Notes under the pieces: model-generated
Seen by the model: the letters and a program-made list of their open reading frames with translations, nothing else
Told to the model about the DNA's origin: nothing
Databases searched by the model: none
Source of the DNA: Gracilaria vermiculophylla
Lineage: Eukaryota; Rhodophyta; Florideophyceae; Gracilariales; Gracilariaceae
Assembly: GCA_019155205.2 (NCBI GenBank)
Contig: JAHNZQ020000049.1
Location: forward strand, 194,893 to 258,892
Reading direction: 5' to 3'
DNA length: 64,000 nucleotides
Translations under genes and position numbers: made by a program
Part shown: piece by piece, positions 43,260 to 54,271 of the stretch
Layout of the letters: each line of letters begins with the position of its first letter
How positions within the stretch are numbered: the stretch's first letter is position 1

Positions 43260-45264
43260 ATAGGATACGAGCAGTTTAACTGAATTTGGGTGGCACTGTT
43301 CACTGGGAATATTTCCTTGCACAGACAAAAAGTCGGGGATGACCTCTTCGTATCTCTGAACTATGAATGCCGTGCAATTGACAGCTACACGACATTTACG
43401 AAAGCTGGTGCTTTTTGTTCTATCTCCATCAAATAAGTTATGTGTATACATTGCACGGACTTCTTTTGGGGAGTTATTGACCTACCTTTAATCCAGGGTT
43501 TCATCTCGTTTGACTTGGAGAGCCAGAGAATGTTTTCGATTGGCTTAAAACTTTTTCTTTAGTAAGTTAATCTGTGACTATCAGCAAGCTTGGAACAAGC
43601 GTCAGCTGTTGCTGGCGCTGTTGAAGTTCCATCCGAAAAAAACCTCTGAACATCCCGAAGCTAGAGAATAATTTTCCTTCGCGACGAGGATATTGTTCGT
43701 ATATTTGTGTGGTAGAGAGATGAGGTGGATTTTGGTAGTACCCCGGTGACACGAGACTTCTTGTCGATGACTTTAGTTGCACGCCATCACAAGTGGGAAG
43801 CAAAAGTTTTTATGGCAATGGACATGTCTTCCGCTCGACCACGACGCCGCACTTGAGATAGCACCCTCTTTCTGATGAGGATGTCTACATATGTAAGCCC
43901 AGCAATTACAATTTTTTTCATATTGTTGTCGCTTTATGAATGAAGACTTTTCAGAGCTAATTGCAAGTCGAACATGTAATGAACGCAGAATTTGCTTCAG
44001 AATCAACACGCCCTGGACACTACCCATGACAAGAGAAGTAAGGTTTTGAGTGACAAGAGATAATCGAGATGAATAAGTTTTCTCTCATACATGACCGTTC
44101 GAATGCATTGCAGTTCGTCGTTCCAGTTTTCACTCGACGAATTGGGGCTCAGCCACAAATGGTCAGCCATTTTCGGTGTCAGTCTATGTCATGCCAATTC
44201 GAGCAAAGCATATGTGGAGTGGTCCTACCCGAAAGGCATGTAGGAGACCGATCGACGTATGACACCTAATCAAACAGATAGCCCAAATCAATATTCTGTA
44301 GCACATGCTCCATCCAGAACTGACGTGCTTTTGTCACCTTTTCAAAATGCTATGCAATATCTTCACTATCTTCTGTAGACTTTGAGATTGCCAAGTTAGA
44401 TTTACAAACCTTCATATGTTTGCTTTGCTGACCTTCTGTGAGTGATCTCCTTTCCAAGTCATTGATCAATGGCAGAGCAGTATATGAACTTCGTTACCTC
44501 TTCAGATTTAGGGCAGGCTTTGAGGACCTGTGCTGACAAAATGTTCATCTGCAGAATGTTTTTCTTTTTGCATTCAGATTTTTTTAACAACTAATCATCT
44601 ACAGCGGATGACGGTTCCGAAAGTTGACCTCCACAATCACGGTTTTGCTGCTGGGGATGTCTCGCCTATTGTTTGTAACGAAGAGTGGTTTAGTGGCAAA
44701 AGAATTTGTTTGCGATTTGCCTCTGCCATTGACGTAGCTTTAGTTCTAGGACTAGCGGACAACAATTTCAGCTCGAACTATGCAAGTCAAGAAATGTCCT
44801 GTTCTTGTCGCTCTCGTACCACAGATCTCCAGCGGTTTCATTACTCGCAGCATAAATTGATTATGCTCATATGACTAGGCATGAGGCTAAATGACGAATG
44901 AGACGAGAAATTTATCATATTGACAGCTAATGCTTAGGAGGACAATCCCGTACCGTACTTCCGCAATTCGAACAATGAAAACGTTACATTGTGTTTCATG
45001 TCCGTGATTGAAATGCAAAGCATCCACACAGGTGAGTATCTAGAAAATTTTCTGAAGACGTCATTCATTTGGATGACGAGTGGGTGAGAACAAGCAAGGT
45101 CTCGCGCGCAATGATGCGCACGTCGCGAAGGTTAACAATATGAGTGTATTTAACTCTGTACGATAGCAGGCTCTGGTTTAACAACTCCGACCGTCCGATG
45201 AGTATTAAGTATCGTTTTTCGTGCTATACTAAAAGCCTGTACCAAAGATGGAAAGGCCTCCATT
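43260..45264. other. No recognisable gene (2.0 kb)
   Basis: Spacer between family members 1 and 2. Frames up to 114 codons (44530-44874) have no recognisable feature. Confidence 0.4.
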
Positions 45265-45630
45265 CTAGGCATATGCATTTCCTCCGGAACCACCATCACC
45301 ACCAGTCGCGGAATTGGAGAAGGAGCCGCTTATCTTGCCACCACCAATCACAGTGCCTGCCGCACCATTGGCAACAGTGGCTACAGCAAATCCGTCACCC
45401 CCGGCCTGATATCCCGCGTTGAAGTTTTTACCAGTGCCGGAAACTGCAGGCCCGCCTACGCCGGCTACGACGTTTGCTCCCACCGCAGTTGCAGCTCCAC
45501 CGTCGCCGCCGGATCCTCCAATGGCAGTTGAATACTTCGGAACTGGGTAGTAGTAATAAGAACGAACCGGGGCCGCTGCACTCACAACGACCACCACAGC
45601 CAGAACTGTTGTAAAGATAATCGATCTCAT
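45265..45630 (-). CDS. Secreted glycine-rich protein, family member 2 (121 residues)
   Basis: The start is the ATG at 45630, which begins a clean signal peptide (MRSIIFTTVLAVVVVVSAAA); an upstream in-frame ATG at 45717 would hide it behind 29 residues. After cleavage come APVRSYYYYP and the shared module: GGSGGDGGAATAVGANVVAG, GGDGFAVATVANGAAGTV, GGGKISGSF and the closing GGDGGSGGNAYA. It is less acidic than members 1 and 3 in the closing part. Same orientation as member 1, 2.2 kb apart. Confidence 0.8.
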   Translation of the reverse strand: MRSIIFTTVLAVVVVVSAAAPVRSYYYYPVPKYSTAIGGSGGDGGAATAVGANVVAGVGGPAVSGTGKNFNAGYQAGGDGFAVATVANGAAGTVIGGGKISGSFSNSATGGDGGSGGNAYA

Positions 45631-45741
45631 GGCTTTGATAGAAGTGCTCGTGACGATGAAGATGGAAATCCTTGACGAGAAAGACACCGAGCAGATGAAA
45701 AGCTTTGGGATAGACACTGATCAAGTGGAGCGGCTCATGCT

Positions 45742-45752
45742 TGCTTAAATAC
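45742..45752 (-). promoter_or_regulatory. TATA-like box of family member 2
   Basis: TGTATTTAAGC on the minus strand, about 112 bp before the ATG. Confidence 0.5.
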
Positions 45753-45759
45753 AGCTCAG

Positions 45760-47205
45760 AGAATGCTTTGCTTTAGGATTCTTACATCAGTGATAGTTGA
45801 AAGTCAGCCAAATTCTGAACAACTTCCCGATTCTTGTGCATCTGAATTTGGGGGGTTTCCTTCTTGCTAGGTGTATATAAATATGTATCTGTGTTTTCGA
45901 CTAGCCTTCTCGCGGTAGTACCTCCCTATGAAAGTTGAGAGGTGAATGACATGGAACACTTACAGGAAAATACACCTTTAAAAGCCATTCACTTGAGTTG
46001 TTTTGGAGTTGAGCTACACATTGACCCCTTTGAAGTTAAAACATACTGCAGGCAATGAAATACGCCCCTAAATTCCAAGAGAGAATTCGGTTGAGGATCA
46101 GGAGACGAATGCATGTAAATGACAAGTTATTGAATCCATTTGACAGAAAGTCCATAGTAGGAGTGTATTTTCAAAGTAGTATTCTTGTCTCTTTCCAAGA
46201 ATCTGAGTGGGTCTACGACCAGAGCAGATTTGAGAAACGTTAAAGAAATGCCAACTGCGGATCATTTCAAAAGAATAAACGGGAGGATTTAGACGGCGAA
46301 AAGCATTCTGAAAGAGACATCTAATATGTTTCTCAGGATGATGAACCTCTTTTTCTGTTCCTTGGTTGATACTAGCATCATAACAACTTGTCATATTTAT
46401 ATCAAATGCTGAGTGGCTAGGACCTAGGTTATCACGCGAAAGCCTCCACGAGTGCCGGCTGGCTAGGTTAGCTTGAATTTTTTGTTGATTTTGGTTCAGA
46501 GAAACTAAGGTAGCATCCTAAATAGATGAAATACTGCTGTGTGAGCCGGTTGTTCTTGCTTGCAAATACGGCGGTTTCCTATGAGATACATTTCTGTTGG
46601 TCGTTTCACATCAAATTATTCTCGATGACCCTTGCATATCATGGAAGGATACTGTCAATAATCTCACAGAAAAGTGGAAGTTATATACGCACTGCATGTC
46701 ATTACAATGTTTGCAGTAAAAGACAATAAGCTGCTTCCAAAAGGTTTCATTTGACTGGCTCAGAATCTAGGAACTAAAATCTCCAAAGCCTCTTTGCCAC
46801 AAGGTTTTGCCCTGAACCATACCGAAACAATGTACAGTCGTAGGAGATCTCTTCAAAAAATGTTCCACGGCTCGAGAAACCGACAATCGTCAGATTCAAA
46901 ACAACTTCCTCACTGAAGAGCATTTTCAGAGATATGCATGACTTGCATCTTCTATAATATCTGCATTCATTAAAGGGCATTTCATTTAGAGTCATTGTGA
47001 CGTCGGGCATGTGTTTTGGATGTATTGCCGGCCTTCTAAAGAGACACGATTTATATTCAGTAGCGGGGCCAAGACAAAGGACTTGCACCGCTTCGTGTGC
47101 CTTCAAATTGCCAAATTCAGATGCATCTTGCCCGTAAGTGCTTTCACTCTTGATCCAATTCCGTGAAAGAAGCACTCGATCTCAAACTCAAACAGCTTTC
47201 TCAAG
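45760..47205. other. No recognisable gene (1.4 kb)
   Basis: Spacer between divergently oriented family members 2 and 3. A 133-codon minus frame (47175-46774) has no recognisable feature. Confidence 0.4.
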
Positions 47206-47208
47206 CAC

Positions 47209-47216
47209 TATAAATG
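47209..47216 (+). promoter_or_regulatory. TATA box of family member 3
   Basis: TATAAATG, 108 bp before the ATG at 47317. Confidence 0.6.
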
Positions 47217-47316
47217 ACTGTCCCGCAGTGTGGCAACGAGATGATTAGACCAGCACTCCCTTCCAACTTCACTGCAGATTGTTTGCAAGCCTCTACTCAT
47301 CAACGTCTCCGACACA

Positions 47317-47688
47317 ATGAAGTCCTTCACATTCTTTGCAGTCTGTGCTATGCTAGCAATGGTCGCCACGGCCAGGCCAGTAGCACGCTACTACTATTAC
47401 CCGTACGGTGACACTTCAAGTGCGTACGCTGGAGATGGTGGTGACGGAGGTGGGGCCTATGCTCAAGGGGCCAATATAATTGCTGGTGCTGGCGGGCCTG
47501 CCGTGGCAGACACGGACAAGAACATCAACTTTTTAGGCGCTCAGAAGGGAGGTGATGGCTATGCCCTCGTCACTGCAGCTAATGGTGCGGCCGGGATTGT
47601 GAAGGGCTATGGAAAGATCGATGGTGACTTTGACAACGATGCTGATGGCGGCGACGGGGGGGACGGTGGTGATGCAAAAGCCTATTAA
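47317..47688 (+). CDS. Secreted glycine-rich protein, family member 3 (123 residues)
   Basis: The signal peptide is MKSFTFFAVCAMLAMVATA, followed by RPVARYYYYPYGD, the same start of the mature protein as in members 1 and 2. The module then reads GGDGGGAYAQGANIIAG, GGDGYALVTAANGAAGIV, GYGKIDGDF and GGDGGDGGDAKAY. The closing part is strongly acidic. This member is on the plus strand, divergent from member 2. A polyadenylation-type AATAAA is about 210 bp past the stop. Confidence 0.82.
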   Translation: MKSFTFFAVCAMLAMVATARPVARYYYYPYGDTSSAYAGDGGDGGGAYAQGANIIAGAGGPAVADTDKNINFLGAQKGGDGYALVTAANGAAGIVKGYGKIDGDFDNDADGGDGGDGGDAKAY

Positions 47689-47895
47689 TGTTTCAGAGTG
47701 ACATATGAGCGACAGAACCAAGGGAATCAACACAGAATTGCGCTCTTACATTCATCACCGATATTCTTACTGTTCGAAAGTGGTTCTTGAGGCCAGATAC
47801 TGACGATTGTTGTATTCATGAGTTATAGAACTAGAGCAAGCAAAGGTTTTCGGTGTTGGTATACCTGCGGAGAGCAATGCTGTGCAGATACTTTA

Positions 47896-47904
47896 AAATA
47901 AAGA
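47896..47904 (+). terminator. Possible polyadenylation signal of family member 3
   Basis: AAAATAAAG about 210 bp past the stop. Only the hexamer supports it. Confidence 0.35.
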
Positions 47905-48344
47905 ATTGTTTCCATGTCGATTTGTTTGGTGTTGTAGATGGATTGAAAAGTTTTTGGGAATGGGTATTTCAATTCGGGCTGCAATGATCAGATTGCGATG
48001 ACGGACAGAATACGATTCGCTTGGGCATTTTACAAATAAATTAACCAGTGCGATCCGATTGGCTTACTTCCAAAACTGAAAGTACCACTTATTCGCTGAA
48101 TGCTTGAAGACGACGAACATATACTGTGTTCTCTATTTTGATTAAAACTTTCGGCATTCGTGTGTTTCGAAATTAATATACTGTGATTTTCAAGTTGAAC
48201 GAAGTGTTGTTTACATGTGTAGGAGCCCAGGTCATGATTTCTTGGCAGTATTACAAATAACAAAATGTAAAAACTGAGAGAATCGCAATTGCTTTTGTCA
48301 GGCAGCACAGATGCAATTGGATAAGGACTTTGATTGGGCATGGT

Positions 48345-48620
48345 TGCTACCCTGCGGACTGCGGAGCCGAAGATGCGGTACGAAGACGAGTCTGGCTCAT
48401 TATCATGGAAGAACTGCAGACTGCGATCGCTTGTCCAGCTTAAACTGGCAATACATTATTCGATTCAAGACTCAACGGCAGTGTAGCTCGAAGACTGTCG
48501 GCAAGACAGTACTTGACGACAGTGTGGCTTGCAGACTGTCTGTCTTTGTGGTTCTTTGTGGCCTGGTACCTCTATCTGTGGTCCAATGGATTTCCAACTT
48601 TTTTGGATTGTCGTAAAGAC
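48345..48620 (-). repeat. Dispersed repeat R1, copy 2 (unoccupied site)
   Basis: Reverse complement of the R1 sequence around 20945-21735. The point where T4 sits in copy 1 reads here, on the minus strand, GACAGTCTGCAAGCC without insertion (about 48525-48540). Blocks GACAGTCTTCGAGCTACACTG, TTGAATCGA, CAGTTTAAGCT and GTACCGCATCTTCGGCTCCG are shared. Confidence 0.75.
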
Positions 48621-50780
48621 GAAGAGCAGTACACGTCAATATGATTTTTGCTTGCAGTTTCATACTCATGAGAAACAAATAAAAAAAAAACTGTTGACAT
48701 CAAGCGATATTTTCAGTCAAGAAATATGGGTTGGAAGCGGTATTGGGACAGTAAAATAAAAATGAAAATAAATATCTTTTTATTATGGCAGATTACCGCA
48801 GACATTTGACATCTGTGAAGAATTTCAAAACAATATTGAAGAGCCACTTTCGGTTTCCATAAATTCCAACCACAGCCTAATGTGATCTGGGTGTTCGTGA
48901 AAAATTTTGATATTATTTTGTGCATCCTGAATGCGACTTCGCACTTTGTATTTTATTCAGTTTACATTTTTCCACCTTCATGTGCTCCCAGAACCAGTGT
49001 TACGTTTTTTTTATGTTGCATTCTATTCCTCAAGTGCCCTTGGTAGCCGCCCCTACTCTAATTGGACGAAGCCACTGTATATCGAAGGGGGCTCTGAGAC
49101 ACCCAATTTCCCAAAGTTTAGACTTAAAAACGGCCTGCGTACTTATCTCAGCTTGCTTCCAGTTGTAAATTAACAAGAAAGTAGTTTCTTGTAATCATGT
49201 TAACGGCCATTCCTTAATTATTATACTTTAATCTCTTCAGCAGAAACTTTTAGTGCGACACCCGTGAAAGTTGTTGGAAAAAATGAATCATCATTGTAAA
49301 CAATTTACATTCTGGAGAAAACACAAGTGTTATAAAACCCCTTGTTTAGACCATGTTCATGTTTTGGAATGCACTTGATGCTTCATTGAAAAAGAATGCT
49401 AACAGGTGGAAAACCGCCAATGAACTTTCGCGTTAAGGATAGGAGAAAACCTAACTTCAAGACAAACAAACCAGCTTTGGAAATTGATGATCAGTTTTAA
49501 GCTGGGGTTTTCTTGTCTTTCCTTTGCTGAAAGACATTGAAACATATATGCACTATTTTATGAAGTTAATTTTGAGCAAAGAATGCAAATCATATCGTTA
49601 AATTATTCGGAAATTTGAATAGTTGACTGCTGGATAATTGTTGAAAACTGAACAGAATTTAACATGTGTAATAAAAAGCGGTCAGAGTTAAAATTATTTC
49701 TTTTTTTTGGTTTACCGTGCACAATTGCCTTCTCAAATAAGAGAAAACTCGCTTTTTGGGGGCACTACTTTTTAAACGGCTTCAAGAGGTTTCCGAATGT
49801 CAAGCAACGTACTCGCACAACAACAAACAGAACTCAAGATAGCTCTGGAGTACTTTTACACGAAGAAAACGAGAAACGCCCGGCAGAAATATTCTGTCTG
49901 GGTAATGGTATCGTAGTTAGAACAAAGAAAAAGCAATGAAGGGCTTGTTCAATTACGGTTGGAACGGATACCTGTCTTACGAGACCAAAAAAACGAGTCG
50001 TGTCTGTAATGCTTCCCTGGCCTTGTGCACAACAATCATCCAACGAAATCTCAGATTTGCTGATACAGAACTGTGAATGCAAGGCATCATATTTTTCCAC
50101 GCAAACTTTGAAGTGTGCTATGCTTCGCTCCAGTTGAACCCATTAAGCCGTCTGGTCCGTTTTGTGAGTTTGACGCTGCGCTTCAGTCCTGAAATGCGAA
50201 CAGCCAAGTCAGAAGTTCAGGCGACGAATTTATAAATAAAGATCTTCAATGGCGCTCTAAATACGCCGCCGCTCCTGGTCTCGCATTGGCAAACGTCATG
50301 TTCAGGGAATTTCATCTTTCTAACCGTACTCGATTCTCGGAATTCACGTGTGATGTTTGTATCATGGTTCACCACGAGACGCTTTTAAGGCCGCAAATGA
50401 TTCGCGAAAAAGAAATGAAATCATGCCACAAAAATTGGGGTAATAGGTTGCATTCAATCCCACTACAAAAGCTTCAGCTACGGTACATATTGAACGGCAG
50501 AGGGTTGGGTTTCACGGAACGGGCAGATTTTTCAGATAACGCCCATGTAATCGAAAAATACCACAGAGGAACTGGATCGTGTGCAGAAATCATTCCCGGC
50601 TGTTATGCTTTATCTTTTTGTAATCCCTGTATCGAATATCGCTCACTCTCCTCGCTCTATGTGAGTGGCTTCGACGCCACTGTCACATATTTCAAGTCCG
50701 TCGAACGTACTAGGTCAGAACTCAAGCGCAATGCTCAAATTTTTAGTTCATTTAATGGATGTAGATTGCAGCCTAATTTC
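48621..50780. other. No recognisable gene (2.2 kb)
   Basis: AT-rich. A 183-codon plus frame (50286-50837) runs into the 3' end of the next gene on the other strand and has no recognisable domain, so I do not call it. Confidence 0.4.
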
Positions 50781-51935
50781 TTAGTAAGAAGCGTACTTTT
50801 TGCCACCGCCGACATCGACGTTAAAGAAATCAGGTAGTATGGAGGCTGATCCACCTGGACCGCCGGCACCGGCAACGGCACTGTTCACAAAATTTCCCGA
50901 TATGGTACCGCCTTCAGTCGCGGTACCGGCCGCTCCGTTTGCCACATTTGGAACAGCAATTCCGCTGCCGCCTGTGATCGTTCCTAAATTGGTGGTAATT
51001 GACCCGTTCCCGAGAATGCCCGCACCTCCAAGTCCACCAGTCACAATAGCGCCAATCGCTTCTGCATTGCCACCAGGACCACCTGGACCGCCGATCGCGG
51101 TACTGAGGTCAAGCACAGGAATATCCACGATGGGAACATTCGGCATGGTCGGCACGGAGACCGGGTTCGAAATGGGATCGGCATTAGGAATTGGATTAGA
51201 CGCGGAATTGGTGGCAGGAGTGGGATCCGTAGGCGGGTCAGCGGATGGTTTGCGATCCGGAGTATGGTCTTTCGTGTACTGTGTGTATGGTTTATAGGGC
51301 TTATAAACCGGAGGTTTCCGAGATGGCTCAGGTTCTTCCGTCGGTTTCGGTGTCGGCGTCTTACTTGGAGTCACCTCAGGAGATGGGGTGGGAGTCGTGG
51401 AAGGTTCAGGCTCTTCCGTCGGTTTCGGAGTGGGAGTCCGGGATGGAGTAGGGATTGGGGTTGAGGTGCTCGAAGGAATGGGATCGTCAGTCGGTTTCGG
51501 AGGGGGGGTTTTATACTGCTCCGGCTCATACGGTTTATAAGGTTTGTAAGGTTTGTACGGATAGTAGACATACGGCTTCTTGGACGGTTCCGGTTCATCC
51601 GTGGAGACGGGTGTGGGGGTGGGGCTGGAAGTGACCTTCGGACTACTGGATGGTGTTACTTTCGGAGTCGGTGTGGATTCTTCATGTTCATACGTCTTGT
51701 ATGGCTTATAGTACTCATATGTTTCATACGGCTTGTAGTGCTTCTTCTGAGGGGGTTTGGATGATGGTTCCGGCTCCTGCGTAGATTTCGGGGAGGGCGT
51801 CGCGGATGGCTTGGCATATGGGGTGGGATCTGATTTATAGTCCCCATAGTAACCCGAGCGAACCGTCGGGGATGCCGTAGCGGAGAGAGCGAGGAAACCG
51901 AAGATGACGATCGTCATCATGTTGCGGGACACCAT
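50781..51935 (-). CDS. Large family member 4: signal peptide, Pro/Tyr repeat stalk, glycine-rich module (384 residues)
   Basis: I use the ATG at 51935: MVSRNMMTIVIFGFLALSATA is a signal peptide and PTVRSGYYGDY matches the mature start of members 1-3; the frame opens 38 codons earlier without benefit. Residues about 30-245 are a low-complexity stalk: units like PKPTEEPEPS-KPP and TPTPSPEVTPSKTP alternate with Tyr-rich blocks (YKPYETYEYYKPYKTY, YVYYPYKPYKPYKPY, YKPYKPYTQY). A Pro/Asn-rich hinge follows. The last 110 residues are the family module (GGPGGPGGNAEAIGA, VANGAAGTATEGGTISGNF, GAGGPGGSA) with an extra tail ending GGGKKYASY. Stalk composition recalls plant extensins and other cross-linked wall or adhesive proteins; homology is not implied. 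Confidence 0.8.
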   Translation of the reverse strand: MVSRNMMTIVIFGFLALSATASPTVRSGYYGDYKSDPTPYAKPSATPSPKSTQEPEPSSKPPQKKHYKPYETYEYYKPYKTYEHEESTPTPKVTPSSSPKVTSSPTPTPVSTDEPEPSKKPYVYYPYKPYKPYKPYEPEQYKTPPPKPTDDPIPSSTSTPIPTPSRTPTPKPTEEPEPSTTPTPSPEVTPSKTPTPKPTEEPEPSRKPPVYKPYKPYTQYTKDHTPDRKPSADPPTDPTPATNSASNPIPNADPISNPVSVPTMPNVPIVDIPVLDLSTAIGGPGGPGGNAEAIGAIVTGGLGGAGILGNGSITTNLGTITGGSGIAVPNVANGAAGTATEGGTISGNFVNSAVAGAGGPGGSASILPDFFNVDVGGGKKYASY

Positions 51936-52006
51936 GTTGAACAAAATAACACACTCACGACAAGATGGGGTCGGGGAAATGGAACCAGGTCCGGTAAGTG
52001 TTCGGC

Positions 52007-52016
52007 ATTTATATAC
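52007..52016 (-). promoter_or_regulatory. TATA box of family member 4
   Basis: TATATAAATG on the minus strand, about 75 bp before the ATG. Confidence 0.55.
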
Positions 52017-52049
52017 TGGTCGAGGTCTGTGGATGGCAGTTATTAGCAA

Positions 52050-54271
52050 GAGGCATTAATGGAATATCTTCTTCTCCTACGCCGGTGGGATTATAATTCT
52101 AATACACACGATGCAAATTTCGCATCCCAATGGATGGCAGGCTATTTGTCTATCGTGTTGCTCTGCGGCTGCGAATATATGTCATGTCTGCGCAATCTAC
52201 TGTGGCTTGTGTAGCGTGAATACTCAGTTGGGTATTTTTTCTGTAAGCAAGACACTTGAAAAAGTTTGCCAAATGCGAAGTTTTGATACTTCCCGTTTCA
52301 GTACTGTGAATTCTGAAGTTCCGCCAAGCTACGGCCACAAAAAAATAGAGAGACAACAGTTTGTAAATGGCTGCGGCACCACAATTGATTCCAATCGACC
52401 CCAGAAATTATATGAGGAGATACAGCGAACTTGTCCTCGGTTACTTTGCGATAAGGATTGATCCCCGAAAAGCTTTGTTCCGCCGAAACTCATCACCGAT
52501 TTTAGCATGCTATATTATCTATGAATGACCAAACTTGCTTTTCAGCCGGGAATATCAGCCACAAACGGCCAGAACATGTCGTGAAGTGTTCATGACGCAT
52601 TGCTGAAAGTCCTTTCATATATGGGAATAACAAAGGAAGCGAGGAGCGACCATTTCTGTACACAGAAGCAAGAGCTTATACAGCCGCAGACACATAGGCT
52701 AGAATAATCGAAGAATACAGCGTAAGGGTAATACATATAACCCTTATGTGACGTCAGTCACGAAAGAAGTCAATCTTGACGGGTTGAGCTATAGTTTGCT
52801 CGGGTTGGCAGATTTTGAACGCTCCGACTAAGCATATCACTGACTTTCAAGACAAACAGCATGAAACTTTCACTACGCGACATACAGCGCAATCGCCAAA
52901 CTTAAGCACTGCTGCGCCCAAGCTTTCAAATCAAAATTCGACCAACTGCTGCAACTCTCTGCAACGACGCACTTGAGTGAGGTGTCACATAGCCGGTGGC
53001 TTCTGCGCCCAACGCTCCACATCTACCACTCGTCTCCCAACGGCAAATTTGCCTATGAGAGCCCGGGAGCCGGTGCCAGTCGGGCCAGCGCAGCCAGACG
53101 CGTCCCTTTCCTTCCACGTTTCGGCAGCGAGGCGTGCTTGCCGTCATCGACAGCCGCGACTCCTCACTCTCCGGCGCTTCTGCGCGTGGCTTACTGTTTC
53201 TCTCACATCCCTGCTCAACGCTGATGGTTTTGAGCAAATGCCTCCTTCGCGAGCACGTGCGAGATAATGTACGTAAGCCTGAGTGTTGTCTGCAACCAGC
53301 AACCATGGGTCTACTGTAAACAAATTGACATCATTTTTTGGCACAGTTCAATGGCACTTTTCGGAGTTACCAACCCACATCTTGAAGCAGCCGAAAACCC
53401 GCTTTTAAGCTGTCGTATTTTAAGAAGAAAGCTCTACGTTTAATTCATGGACTCTGCATCCCATATGTTGATTATTTTCAAGTAACGCGATCAATTCAAG
53501 AACAAACTCTAGCGCTTCTGAGTTCATCTGCTTCCTTCTTTTCTATCCTCCAAAAATCTATCATATACGAAGACTCTTGACGAAGATACCATGAGCGCTA
53601 TGGCACTAATGTTTTTAATTTGTAGCAAAACAAGAACACACCGACCGGCTTTAGCTGCAGTTCTTTTGGCTTTGACATCAAAAAGTCAAAAAGCGAATAC
53701 AGAACAGTTTTTTAACGCCAAATTACCCAACTGTATTCGTATGTAGGTCTCCTTCAAAACTATCTTGCTACATCCGATTTTCAGATGTTCTTATCGACTT
53801 AACGACAAACTTTCGCACTTGAGCGGCACCAAATTCGTCGGTTTGCAACAAAAGCTAGAGCACAAAAGAATGTCAAAACCGTTTTGACGTTTCCCAGTAA
53901 TTCCACGCCAACTCAGAGCGCATTGCTAGGAAAAATGATGCAAAGGAATTTTTTTTTTCTTTGTTTCTCCGAAGGTAGCTCGTTTTGGAAGCAGTTCTTT
54001 CCCAAGCTGCCGGAAAAGAGGCAGGCTACCAGTTACTCGTTTTGCATTGGTAAGGCCAACCAGATTGCACAGATTTCTGCAAAGCATTGTGCAATGTAAC
54101 TAACACATTTGATGAAAAGCTAAATTTCCCCTCAGTGTGGTAGAATTAAACAAAGAGCTTCGCCGCCTTGGTCTGTGAAACAGCGCCATTTGATTCAATA
54201 GTCTATACTTTCACGAACCAGCTTTGTTTATTACAGAACACACTTTAGGCTTCCAGAATCTTCGCTACATA
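52050..54271. other. No recognisable gene (2.2 kb)
   Basis: The GC-richer stretch 52960-53260 has overlapping frames in several directions (up to 126 codons), none convincing. The rest is AT-rich spacer. Confidence 0.4.

Noticed and set aside
50286..50837. 183-codon plus-strand frame
   Set aside because: No recognisable domain, and its end overlaps the 3' end of glycine-rich member 4 on the opposite strand. Kept only as unsupported.
52926..53306. 126-codon minus-strand frame and its plus-strand partners
   Set aside because: Locally GC-rich sequence with open frames in several directions; no signal peptide, domain or repeat.
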